Under the pieces are notes generated by a model, which was not told the DNA's origin, ran no database searches, and worked only from the letters and a program-made list of their open reading frames with translations. 64,000 bases of DNA from Pseudomonas fluorescens. Its GTDB lineage: Bacteria > Pseudomonadota > Gammaproteobacteria > Pseudomonadales > Pseudomonadaceae. Position 1 is the stretch's first letter; each line of letters starts with the position of its first letter. The stretch spans positions 1 through 64,000 of the forward strand of contig NZ_CABVIR010000011.1 of assembly GCF_902498065.1 (NCBI RefSeq), read 5' to 3'. The translations under genes were made by a program, and so were the position numbers. Of this stretch, positions 15,663-23,627 are shown in pieces.

Positions 15663-16550
15663 TCAGCCCCGACGACGCAACGCGTCGATGCGCTCTTCCA
15701 GCGGCGGGTGGCTCATGAACATGCGGGCGAACCCCTGTTTGATGCCACCGTTGATGCCGAAAGCGTTCAGGGTATCGGGCATGTGCACCGGCAGCCCTTG
15801 TTCAGCACGCAGGCGTTGCAGGGCGCCAATCATCGCGTTGGTGCCTGCCAGGCGTGCACCGGCTTCATCGGCACGGAACTCGCGTTTGCGCGAGAACCAC
15901 ATGACGATGGAGCTGGCCAGGATACCCAGCACCAGTTCGGCGAAAATGGTCGCGATGTAGTAGGCGATGCCCTGGCCTTCTTCGTTCTTGAAGATCACTT
16001 TGTCGACAAAGTTGCCGATGATCCGCGCGAAGAACATGACGAAGGTGTTCACCACGCCCTGGATCAGCGCGAGAGTCACCATGTCGCCATTGGCCACGTG
16101 GCCGATTTCGTGGGCCAGAACGGCTTTTACTTCATCCGGCGAGAATCGCTCGAGCAAGCCCTGGCTGACCGCGACCAGCGCGTCGTTCTTGTTCCAGCCA
16201 GTGGCGAAGGCGTTCGCCTCGTAGGCCGGGAAAATCCCGACTTCCGGCATCTTGATCCCGGCTTCGCGAGACAGTTGCTCGACCGTTTGCAGCAGCCATT
16301 GCTCGTGACGTGTGCGCGGCTGGGTAATGATCTGGGTGCTGGTGCTCATCTTCGCCATCCACTTGGAGATGAACAGCGAGAACAGGGAACCGGCGAAACC
16401 AAAGACCGCACAGAAAATCAGCAGCTGATTGAGGTTGAGGTCAACCCCATTGGCCGCCATGAACCCGTTGAAGCCGAAAAGGCTCAGGGTGATGCTGGCA
16501 ATCAGCACGACCGCCAGGTTAGTGGCCAAAAACAGCAGGATGCGCATCAT
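15663..16550 (-). CDS. htpX: Heat-shock membrane metalloprotease HtpX
   Basis: A 295-residue inner-membrane zinc protease of family M48B. Two N-terminal membrane segments (ILLFLATNLAVVLIASITLS and LLIFCAVFGFAGSLFSLF) precede the catalytic domain with VLAHEIGHVANGDM (HExxH) and the third ligand Glu in EFRADEAGARLAG. Two further hydrophobic stretches lie between. HtpX works with FtsH to degrade misfolded membrane proteins. The start has tandem ATG codons (16550 and 16547) after AAAGGAGAT; I keep the first. It ends at a terminator shared with tpm. Confidence 0.96.
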   Translation of the reverse strand: MMRILLFLATNLAVVLIASITLSLFGFNGFMAANGVDLNLNQLLIFCAVFGFAGSLFSLFISKWMAKMSTSTQIITQPRTRHEQWLLQTVEQLSREAGIKMPEVGIFPAYEANAFATGWNKNDALVAVSQGLLERFSPDEVKAVLAHEIGHVANGDMVTLALIQGVVNTFVMFFARIIGNFVDKVIFKNEEGQGIAYYIATIFAELVLGILASSIVMWFSRKREFRADEAGARLAGTNAMIGALQRLRAEQGLPVHMPDTLNAFGINGGIKQGFARMFMSHPPLEERIDALRRRG

Positions 16551-16825
16551 GGTTGTAGAAATCTCCTTTTGCTAAAGATGTAGCGTACTGCGGGGTATAT
16601 AAGGTGCTGCAACGGGCTATTCAACCGGGTGACTATTTCAAACTGTGTCCTACAGCAACAGTCTAGCCGCTTGAAGGGCATTTCCGACGTGGGAGGGGGA
16701 AGTGTTTGTCAGCCGATTCGCCTCGCAGCCCCCGTCATTGTTGGACGCGGTCGCAAAGCTTGCTACCGGTCAGCGATTGCAGTGAGGATGCCCGGCGAGG
16801 CTTAAAGATATGTTGCTGAATTAAT

Positions 16826-16859
16826 CCTCGTGCGACTTTCGCAGAAAAGTCGCACGGGG
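16826..16859 (-). terminator. Hairpin downstream of alaA
   Basis: CCTCGTGCGACTTT (16826-16839) pairs with AAAGTCGCACGGGG (16846-16859), 14 bp with one G-T pair, just after the aminotransferase stop. No clear T-run follows on the minus strand, so termination is likely but not certain. Confidence 0.6.
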
Positions 16860-16868
16860 CCAGACCGA

Positions 16869-18080
16869 TTACTGGCGATAGGATTTGAGGAAGTTGCCGA
16901 TTCGTCCGATGGCCATGTCCAGGTCGTCGACGCGCGGCAGGGTCACGACGCGGAAGTGGTCCGGCCATGGCCAGTTGAACGCGGTGCCTTGAACCACCAG
17001 CAGCTTTTCCGACAACAGCAGGTCGAGCACGAATTTTTCGTCGTTGTGGATCGGGCAGACTTTCGGGTCGATGCGCGGGAACGCATACAGTGCACCCATC
17101 GGCTTGACGCAGCTCACACCGGGAATGTCATTGAGCAATTCCCAGGTACGGTTGCGTTGTTCCAGCAGGCGACCTTGCGGCAGTATCAGATCGTTGATGC
17201 TCTGATAACCGCCGAGGGCCGTCTGGATCGCGTGCTGGCTCGGCACGTTGGCACACAGGCGCATGTTGGCCAGCATGTCGATGCCTTCGATGTAGCTTTG
17301 CGCATGGTGTTTCGGCCCGGAAATAGCAATCCAGCCGGAACGGAAACCGGCCACGCGATAGGACTTGGACAGGCCGTTGAAGGTCAGGCACAGCAGGTCC
17401 GGGGCCAGGGATGCGGTGCAGATGTGCACGGCATCGTCGTAAAGAATTTTGTCGTAGATCTCGTCGGAAAACACCACCAGGTTGTGCTGGCGGGCCAGTT
17501 CCAGCATGCCCAGCAGGACTTCTTTCGAATACACCGCGCCGGTCGGGTTGTTCGGGTTGATGATCACCAGTGCTTTGGTATTCGGGGTGATCTTGGCCTT
17601 GATGTCGGCCAGGTCCGGCCACCAGTTGGCCTGCTCATCGCACAGGTAATGCACCGGATTGCCGCCCGACAGGCTCACGGCAGCGGTCCACAGCGGATAG
17701 TCGGGAGCCGGGACCAACACTTCGTCGCCGTTGTTGAGCAGCGCTTGCATCGACATCACGATCAGCTCGGAAACGCCATTGCCCAGGTAAATGTCTTCAA
17801 TGCCGACGCCTTCTACCTGCTTTTGCTGGTAGTACTGCATGACGGCCTTACGCGCACTGAACAGGCCTTTGGAATCGCTGTATCCCTGAGCGGTCGGCAG
17901 GTTGCGGATCACGTCCTGGAGGATTTCATCCGGCGCTTCGAAACCAAAAGGCGCCGGGTTGCCGATGTTCAGCTTGAGGATGCGATGGCCTTCCTCCTCC
18001 AGGCGTTTGGCGTGCTTGAGCACTGGGCCGCGAATGTCGTAGCAGACGTTGGCGAGCTTGTTCGATTTGCTGACCTGCAT
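16869..18080 (-). CDS. alaA: Alanine transaminase-type PLP aminotransferase (AlaA/YfbQ)
   Basis: A 403-residue class I/II aminotransferase. Typical motifs are LKLNIGNPAPFGF, PAPDYPLWTAAVSLSGG, VIINPNNPTGAVYSKE, DEIYDKILYDD, the PLP-binding Lys in FNGLSKSYRVAGFRSGW, and FRVVTLPRVDD. The sequence closely follows E. coli AlaA, the glutamate-pyruvate aminotransferase, as I remember it. I chose the start MQVSKSNKLANVCYDIRGP (18080), because the 115 residues encoded in frame further upstream do not resemble the family. It is divergent from msrB. From memory this is PA2828 in the conserved htpX to sagS block. Confidence 0.9.
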   Translation of the reverse strand: MQVSKSNKLANVCYDIRGPVLKHAKRLEEEGHRILKLNIGNPAPFGFEAPDEILQDVIRNLPTAQGYSDSKGLFSARKAVMQYYQQKQVEGVGIEDIYLGNGVSELIVMSMQALLNNGDEVLVPAPDYPLWTAAVSLSGGNPVHYLCDEQANWWPDLADIKAKITPNTKALVIINPNNPTGAVYSKEVLLGMLELARQHNLVVFSDEIYDKILYDDAVHICTASLAPDLLCLTFNGLSKSYRVAGFRSGWIAISGPKHHAQSYIEGIDMLANMRLCANVPSQHAIQTALGGYQSINDLILPQGRLLEQRNRTWELLNDIPGVSCVKPMGALYAFPRIDPKVCPIHNDEKFVLDLLLSEKLLVVQGTAFNWPWPDHFRVVTLPRVDDLDMAIGRIGNFLKSYRQ

Positions 18081-18306
18081 GGCGATGTGTTCCCGAAAAT
18101 GAACGATCCAGGCGGTGTAAGAACTACCGTACTGGGAATCCTGCGTATTCACACAGGCCTGACGCCTTGAGAGGCAGCACCCATAAATCCGTTTGAATGC
18201 GCGTGGTCTGGCTGCCAGACTGGCGTTTGACGAGGCGCAATCATACGTGCCGTCCGATCCGTGGAAAAGGTACAGATCGGGCTTTTTCAGCTGCTGAGGT
18301 GTGATG

Positions 18307-18702
18307 ATGGAAAAGTTGGAAAAAACCCTGGAAGAATGGCGGGCGATGCTTGATCCGGAGCAATACAACGTTTGCCGCCTCAAGGGCACCGAACGGCCGT
18401 TCTCCGGCAAGTACAACGACAGCAAGGTCGACGGTGTTTACCACTGTATCTGCTGCAAAGAGCCGCTGTTCGACTCAAAAACAAAGTTTGATTCCGGCTG
18501 CGGCTGGCCGAGTTTCTATGCGCCGATCGGCGACAACGCCATGACCGAGATTCGAGATGTCAGCCACGGCATGATCCGCACCGAAGTGGTCTGCGCCAAA
18601 TGCGATGCGCACCTGGGGCATGTGTTCCCGGATGGCCCGCCGCCCACTGGCCTGCGGTATTGCATCAACTCGGTGTGCCTGGACCTGGTGCCACGCGAGT
18701 AA
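18307..18702 (+). CDS. msrB: Peptide methionine-(R)-S-oxide reductase
   Basis: A 131-residue MsrB that reduces the R epimer of methionine sulfoxide in proteins. The zinc-binding CxxC pairs are in YHCICCKEPLF and VVCAKCDAHLGH. Core motifs are DSGCGWPSFYAP and GHVFPDGPPPTGLRYCINS, with the catalytic Cys in RYCINS. The start is ambiguous among GTG 18301, ATG 18304 and ATG 18307; the last gives the usual MEKLEKTLEEW and the best distance from GAGG at 18295-18298. It lies upstream of gpx and ospR, so oxidant-defence genes cluster here. Confidence 0.95.
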   Translation: MEKLEKTLEEWRAMLDPEQYNVCRLKGTERPFSGKYNDSKVDGVYHCICCKEPLFDSKTKFDSGCGWPSFYAPIGDNAMTEIRDVSHGMIRTEVVCAKCDAHLGHVFPDGPPPTGLRYCINSVCLDLVPRE

Positions 18703-18719
18703 AATCACCTCGATCCTCT

Positions 18720-18745
18720 GCAGGAGCCGGCAAGCCGGCTCCTGC
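18720..18745. repeat. REP palindrome after msrB
   Basis: GCAGGAGCCGGC (18720-18731) pairs with GCCGGCTCCTGC (18734-18745), a 12-bp perfect stem of the Pseudomonas REP type. It separates msrB from the gpx promoter. Confidence 0.85.
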
Positions 18746-18779
18746 AATTTGTGCTGCGTGATGAAAGATCGATTAATTA

Positions 18780-18809
18780 AATTGCACGCAATTCAATTGC
18801 TCGCTATGT
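18780..18809 (+). promoter_or_regulatory. Probable OspR operator and promoter of gpx-ospR
   Basis: AATTGCACGCAATT (18780-18793) is a perfect inverted repeat (AATTG-CACG-CAATT), followed by a third half-site CAATTGC. It overlaps a possible -35 (TTGCAC, 18782-18787), 16 bases before a -10-like TATGTT (18804-18809), and lies ~50 bases upstream of gpx. MarR/OhrR-family repressors bind AT-rich repeats of this kind, so autoregulation by the OspR-type protein is likely. Confidence 0.6.
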
Positions 18810-18843
18810 TTGCCTCATCTTCTTTCATTCCAGAGTCCAAATC

Positions 18844-19329
18844 ATGAGCGACAACCTGCTGAGCATCCCTTGCACCACCATCAAGGGTGAGCAAAAGACC
18901 CTGGCGGATTACGCCGGTAAAGCCGTTTTGGTGGTCAACACCGCGAGTAAATGCGGTTTCACCCCGCAGTACAAAGGCCTGGAAGAACTGTGGCAGACCT
19001 ACAAGGATCAAGGGCTGGTGGTGCTCGGCTTCCCGTGCAACCAGTTCGGCAAGCAGGAGCCGGGCAATGAAGGCGCGATTTCCGAGTTCTGTGAACTGAA
19101 CTTCGGTGTCAGCTTTCCGTTGTTCAAAAAGATCGACGTCAACGGTGCCGGCGCCCATCCGCTGTTCGTGCAGCTGAAAAAACGTGCGCCGGGTGTTCTG
19201 GGGTCTCAGGGCATCAAATGGAACTTCACCAAGTTTCTGATCGGCAAGGACGGCCAATTGGTCAAGCGCTTCGCACCGGCGACCAAACCGCAGGACCTGA
19301 GCCGCGAGATCGAAGCCCTGCTCAAATGA
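18844..19329 (+). CDS. gpx: Glutathione peroxidase family thiol peroxidase
   Basis: A 161-residue Cys-type glutathione peroxidase homologue. The peroxidatic Cys is in VVNTASKCGFTPQYKGLE (selenocysteine in animal enzymes), the conserved Gln in GFPCNQFGKQEPG, and the Trp/Asn in KWNFTKFLIGKDG. FPCNQF carries a further Cys. Bacterial enzymes of this kind mostly use thioredoxin to reduce hydrogen peroxide and organic peroxides. It is the first gene of a two-gene operon; its stop overlaps the ospR start (ATGA). Confidence 0.95.
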   Translation: MSDNLLSIPCTTIKGEQKTLADYAGKAVLVVNTASKCGFTPQYKGLEELWQTYKDQGLVVLGFPCNQFGKQEPGNEGAISEFCELNFGVSFPLFKKIDVNGAGAHPLFVQLKKRAPGVLGSQGIKWNFTKFLIGKDGQLVKRFAPATKPQDLSREIEALLK

Positions 19330-19787
19330 ACACCTTGTCCGTCGATTCCCTGAAGCTCGACAGTCAGCTCTGCTTCAAGCTGTACGCCGCCTCCCGAGCG
19401 GTGATCCGCGCTTACAAGCCGATGCTCGATCAACTCGGCCTGACGTACCCGCAATACTTGGCGATGCTGGTCTTGTGGGAGTGGCAGGAGGCGGCACCGG
19501 AGCAGCCGACGGTCAAGGCGTTGGGCCAGCGCCTGGCGCTGGATTCCGGCACGTTGACGCCGCTGCTCAAGCGTCTTGAGCAACTGCAACTGGTGCAGCG
19601 CCAGCGTTCAGCGCGGGATGAGCGTGAAGTGCACCTGAGCCTGTCGCCAACGGGCAAGGCGTTGCGCGATCAGGTCGGTCCGCTCAAGGCCCGACTGTTG
19701 TGTGACAGCGGTGTCGATCTGGATCGCTTGAGTGATCTGCGCGAGGGGCTTGATCACTTGTTGGGGCAGATCAAGGCACTGTCGTAG
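19326..19787 (+). CDS. ospR: OhrR/OspR-type MarR family peroxide-sensing repressor
   Basis: A 153-residue MarR regulator. The N-terminal LDSQLCFKLYAASRAVIRAY carries the reactive Cys (about residue 15) of the OhrR group, which is oxidised by peroxides and releases the repressor from DNA. The winged helix is around VKALGQRLALDSGTLTPLLKRLE and RQRSARDEREVHLSLS. The start ATG at 19326 overlaps the gpx stop. In P. aeruginosa OspR controls gpx and itself, and the palindrome upstream of gpx fits this. Its 3' end overlaps that of the convergent sagS gene by 17 bases. Confidence 0.92.
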   Translation: MNTLSVDSLKLDSQLCFKLYAASRAVIRAYKPMLDQLGLTYPQYLAMLVLWEWQEAAPEQPTVKALGQRLALDSGTLTPLLKRLEQLQLVQRQRSARDEREVHLSLSPTGKALRDQVGPLKARLLCDSGVDLDRLSDLREGLDHLLGQIKALS

Positions 19788-22134
19788 CAGGCATCCATAC
19801 GTCCAGCAGGGCGGCCAGTTCTTCCCGACGGAAAGGTTTGGCCAGGTAATCGCTCATGCCCGCCGCACGGCAGCGTTCGCGTTCTTCGGACATGGCGTTG
19901 GCGGTCAGGGCGACGATGGGCAATTGCGGCCAGCGCCCGCTGCGACGGATTTGCCGACTGGCTTCGTAGCCGTCCATCACCGGCATGTTGCAGTCCATCA
20001 GCACCAGATCGAACTCGCTTTGCTCCAGCTGATCCAGGGCCTCGCCGCCGTGAGCGGCGACAGTCACCTCGCAGCCGAGTTTTCCGAGCATGCCCTTGGC
20101 CACCAATTGATTGACCGGATTGTCCTCCACCAACAGCACCCGTCCGCGCCGCTGGGGAGTGAGCGCCTCCAGTCGTGCATCATTGATGGTGTTGATTTCC
20201 GGCTGCAACACTCGCCGCAGTGTCTGGTACAACGCATTGCGCGCCAGTGGTCGGGCCTGTTGTTGTAACGGCGCCAGGGCGCTGGCCTGTTCGCTGGGCA
20301 TGAAACTGCCGTAAGCGGTCACCAGCAGAATCGGTGCGGCACACAGCGGGCGCAGGTGAAACAGGCATTCCGGACAATCGGTGATGACCACGTCGGGCTT
20401 CAGGCCGCTCATCGCGTCATCGATCGAACGCTGCTGATAGTCGAGCCCCCAACCCGGTAACAGATTCTTCAACAGTTCCGCGAGGCCGCTGGTGGCGGCG
20501 GTGATGGCGATCACCCTGCCGCGCAACGTGGCCGGGGCGAAGGCGCGGGTGTGGCACGGCAGCGGCAGATCGGCGCAGAACTGGCTGCCGAAACCCGCTT
20601 CCGAGCTGATGGTGAGGCGCCCCTGCATGGCTTCGCACAGGTTGTAAGTCAGCGCCAGCCCCAGCCCGGTGCCGCCAAATTGACGGGTAATGCCGGCACC
20701 GGCCTGGGTGAACGGCTGGAAAATCTTGACCTGAGCGTCCTGGGCGATGCCGATGCCGGTGTCGCAGACTTCGATTCTGACGCCGTCTTCAAACGTCGAC
20801 AGACGCACATCGACCCGACCGAAGCGGGTGAATTTGAGGGCGTTGGACAACAGGTTGCTGACGATCTGCCGGACCCGGGTCGGGTCACCGAGCACGAGCG
20901 CGGGGAATGTCGGTTCGATCAGGCACGTCAGTTCAACGCTTGGTGCCGCGTTCTGCGACAGCAGGTTGGCGGTGTCCTCGATCAGCGAACCGAGGTCGAA
21001 CGGAATGTGTTCGAGTTCGAGCTGACCGGCGTCGAATTTCGACAGATCGAGAATATCGTTGAGCAACTCCACCAGCACTTTGCCCGAGTCGTGGGCGATG
21101 GACAGCTGTTGCTGTTGCTCGGCATTGAGCGGGCCGTCGAGGGACAGCGCGATCATCCCCAGCAAACCATTGAGGGGCGTGCGGATCTCGTGGCTCATGT
21201 TGGCGAGGAATACCGAGCGGGCCTCGGCCATGTCCAGGGCGGTGCTGCGCGCGACTTCCAGTTCCTGGTTCGACTGGCTGAGCCGGTTGTTGATCGCCTT
21301 GAGTTCGGCGGTGCGGGCCGACACGATGTTTTCCAGTTGCCCGAGGTAATCGGTCAGACGGTTTTCGGCGTTGCGCCGCTGCTGGATTTCGGTGGCAATG
21401 TTCTCGAACTGCTGATTGGCAACCTTGACCAGCACGCCGATCTCATCGTTTTCATGCCCGCTCGGGTACTCCAGCCAGGTCGGTTCGACGCTGCGCGGAT
21501 CGCGGCTGCTGAGTTCGCGGATAACCCGCACCAGCGGTTTGGTCAGCATGACGTAGAACAGCGCCAGCAGGATGCCGGTCAGAATCAGGCTGCGGGCAAA
21601 GCCATTGAGCAAGGTCACTTCGGCCCGTCGCAGGAAGCGGTTGCCGAAAGAATAGGTATCGACCTCCAGGCGCAAGGTGCCGAGGGATTCGTTCGGCAAG
21701 TGATCCAGATACAGCCGGTCTTCGAATGCTCGGGCGGCACCGAACAGGAAGTCGCTGATGACGCGATAGCCGCTCTGCGATGGCGGGCGCTTGACACTGG
21801 CCAGCACCGTACCGTTGTTGTCGGTCAGTTGCGCAGCGATGATCGCTGGCGAGCGCAGCAGGCCCAGGGTCAGTTCCTGGGCGAGTTCGGCGTCGATGTT
21901 GTAGGCAATGCGCGAAGCGGGGTTATGGCTGATTTCCAGCAGGGACACTATTTCACGGTTGATGGAGGCGTCTTCACTGGCATAATCGATGCCTATTTGC
22001 AGCAGGCTGAGCAGCGTGCCCAGAATGAAACCGACCAGCACGGTAAGCCGGGCTTGCTTGTAGGACAGCCGGTTGGTGAACTTGATATCCATGGGGTGTC
22101 GAACCACTTCCGTTTCCCTTCGCTGCTCAAGCAT
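19771..22134 (-). CDS. sagS: Hybrid sensor histidine kinase SagS
   Basis: A 787-residue inner-membrane hybrid kinase. Membrane segments near 30-50 (LTVLVGFILGTLLSLLQIGI) and 195-215 (LILTGILLALFYVML) enclose a periplasmic domain of ~140 residues. A HAMP-like linker and coiled coil lead to HisKA with SHEIRTPLNG (phospho-His ~312), HATPase boxes SNLLSNALKF, CDTGIGIA and GGTGLGLAL, and a C-terminal receiver with LLVEDNPVNQ, LMDCNMPVMDGYEA (phospho-Asp) and LAKPF. There is no HPt domain, so it needs a separate one; in P. aeruginosa SagS feeds HptB and governs the planktonic-to-biofilm switch. Gene order (gpx-ospR-sagS) and length support the name. An alternative start is ATG 22092. Confidence 0.87.
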   Translation of the reverse strand: MLEQRRETEVVRHPMDIKFTNRLSYKQARLTVLVGFILGTLLSLLQIGIDYASEDASINREIVSLLEISHNPASRIAYNIDAELAQELTLGLLRSPAIIAAQLTDNNGTVLASVKRPPSQSGYRVISDFLFGAARAFEDRLYLDHLPNESLGTLRLEVDTYSFGNRFLRRAEVTLLNGFARSLILTGILLALFYVMLTKPLVRVIRELSSRDPRSVEPTWLEYPSGHENDEIGVLVKVANQQFENIATEIQQRRNAENRLTDYLGQLENIVSARTAELKAINNRLSQSNQELEVARSTALDMAEARSVFLANMSHEIRTPLNGLLGMIALSLDGPLNAEQQQQLSIAHDSGKVLVELLNDILDLSKFDAGQLELEHIPFDLGSLIEDTANLLSQNAAPSVELTCLIEPTFPALVLGDPTRVRQIVSNLLSNALKFTRFGRVDVRLSTFEDGVRIEVCDTGIGIAQDAQVKIFQPFTQAGAGITRQFGGTGLGLALTYNLCEAMQGRLTISSEAGFGSQFCADLPLPCHTRAFAPATLRGRVIAITAATSGLAELLKNLLPGWGLDYQQRSIDDAMSGLKPDVVITDCPECLFHLRPLCAAPILLVTAYGSFMPSEQASALAPLQQQARPLARNALYQTLRRVLQPEINTINDARLEALTPQRRGRVLLVEDNPVNQLVAKGMLGKLGCEVTVAAHGGEALDQLEQSEFDLVLMDCNMPVMDGYEASRQIRRSGRWPQLPIVALTANAMSEERERCRAAGMSDYLAKPFRREELAALLDVWMPATTVP

Positions 22135-22257
22135 AGTCGATCATGCATGGATACCGATGTTCTCGCGAGCCCTTGTGCACGGGATGAACAGGTCACTGGA
22201 TGCTGAATTTCGTTGCTGTAACGCCATCATTACTGTGAACGTGCCCGAGGAGAAGAC

Positions 22258-23148
22258 GTGGATTCCCGATTGAATGCTTTTCTTGAACGCGCCGATGCCG
22301 TTCTGGCCCGTATCGAACCGCTCTTGCCCGCACCTCGGCAAGCCATCGACTGGACGCATTGCCTGGCCGCGCGCTGGCAGCGTGAAGGTCGCAGCGGTTT
22401 TCTGCTGCCCCTGCAGGTCAGCCTCGACACGCGGTTGTCCGACCTGATCGGTGTGGACCGCCAGGTTGAGCAACTGGGGCGGAACACTCAACAATTTCTC
22501 GACGGCATGCCGGCCAACCACGCGTTGCTCTGGGGCTCGCGTGGCACCGGTAAATCGTCGCTGGTACGCGCGTTGCTGTCCGAACACGCCAGGGCTGGTC
22601 TGCGACTGATCGAGATCGAACGCGATCACCTGGCCGATTTGCCGCGGGTGGTCGAGCAAATCGCCAAGCTGCCCCAGCGTTTTGTGCTGTTCTGCGATGA
22701 CCTGTCGTTCGAAGCGGGCGAGGGCGACTATCGCGTGCTCAAGAGCGTGCTCGACGGCTCCCTCGAACAGGCGCCGGACAACGTCTTGCTGTACGCCACT
22801 TCCAACCGTCGCCACCTGGTGCCGGAAAAGGAAAGCGATAACGAAAACTGGAAAAGAGTCGACGGCGAACTGCATCCCAGCGAGGCCGTGGAAGACAAGA
22901 TCGCGCTGTCGGACCGTTTCGGCCTGTGGTTGTCGTTCTATCCGTTTACCCAGGAACACTTCCTCAATGTGGTCGAGCACTGGATCGGTCAACTGGCCGA
23001 CAAGGCCGGCCTGAAGTGGCAGCGTGACGAGGAGCTGGACATCCTCGCGGTGCGCTGGGCCACGGGCCGGGGCAATCGCAACGGACGTTGCGCCTATCAA
23101 TTTGCCCGCTACTGGGTCGGGCTGAAGCTGTTGGAGCACAAGGCATGA
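22258..23148 (+). CDS. ATP-binding protein of the DUF815 AAA family
   Basis: A 296-residue soluble P-loop ATPase. Walker A is GSRGTGKSSLVRAL (~100), Walker B is FVLFCDDLSFEAGEGDYR, sensor-like residues are LYATSNRRHLVP, and the arginine-rich RFGLWLSFYPF follows. This matches the conserved DUF815 family of AAA-type proteins of unknown role. The GTG start at 22258 has a good ribosome site (CCGAGGAG). The next gene overlaps it by 4 bases (ATGA), so the two are co-translated; a functional link to methionine sulfoxide repair is only suggested by that coupling. Confidence 0.85.
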   Translation: MDSRLNAFLERADAVLARIEPLLPAPRQAIDWTHCLAARWQREGRSGFLLPLQVSLDTRLSDLIGVDRQVEQLGRNTQQFLDGMPANHALLWGSRGTGKSSLVRALLSEHARAGLRLIEIERDHLADLPRVVEQIAKLPQRFVLFCDDLSFEAGEGDYRVLKSVLDGSLEQAPDNVLLYATSNRRHLVPEKESDNENWKRVDGELHPSEAVEDKIALSDRFGLWLSFYPFTQEHFLNVVEHWIGQLADKAGLKWQRDEELDILAVRWATGRGNRNGRCAYQFARYWVGLKLLEHKA

Positions 23149-23627
23149 TCGATTTACAACAAAGCGGCCAAGGCCTCGAAGGCTACGGCATGCTGCACGC
23201 GCAGCTGGAGTCCTTGCTGGCGGACGAACGGGATTTCATCGCCAACGCCGCGCAGTTTTCGGCGTTCCTGTACAACCAGCTCGATGACTTGAACTGGGCC
23301 GGTTTCTACCTCAATCGCAACGAAGAGCTGGTGCTGGGGCCGTTCCAGGGGCAGATCGCCTGCGTGCGCATTCCGTTTGGACGCGGCGTGTGCGGGACTG
23401 CGGCGGCGACGTTGCAGACTCAACTGGTCGAAGACGTGCACGCCTTTGCCGGGCACATCGCCTGCGACAGCGCGTCGAACAGCGAGCTGGTCGTGCCGCT
23501 GGTCAAGGACGGCCGCCTGATCGGCGTGCTGGACCTCGACAGCCCGAAACTGGCGCGCTTCACTGAATATGATCAAGCCGGGATTGAAAAACTGGCGGCC
23601 ATCTTCCTGCGTCTGACCGACTGCTGA
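23145..23627 (+). CDS. Free methionine-(R)-sulfoxide reductase (GAF-domain fRMsr, YebR-like)
   Basis: A 160-residue single GAF domain. The three cysteines of the fRMsr catalytic cycle are present in QIACVRIPFG, GRGVCGTAA and HIACDSASNSELVVPL, and LIGVLDLDSP closes the domain. Such enzymes reduce free, not protein-bound, Met-R-sulfoxide with thioredoxin. The ATG overlaps the stop of the DUF815 gene. The stop codon abuts the 3' end of the convergent HD-GYP gene with no gap and no terminator hairpin. Confidence 0.92.
   Translation: MIDLQQSGQGLEGYGMLHAQLESLLADERDFIANAAQFSAFLYNQLDDLNWAGFYLNRNEELVLGPFQGQIACVRIPFGRGVCGTAAATLQTQLVEDVHAFAGHIACDSASNSELVVPLVKDGRLIGVLDLDSPKLARFTEYDQAGIEKLAAIFLRLTDC

Noticed and set aside
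16830..18170. A 446-residue open frame opposite alaA
   Set aside because: Antisense shadow of a well-conserved aminotransferase gene.
20551..22206. A 551-residue open frame opposite sagS
   Set aside because: Antisense shadow; kinase and receiver motifs are all on the minus strand.
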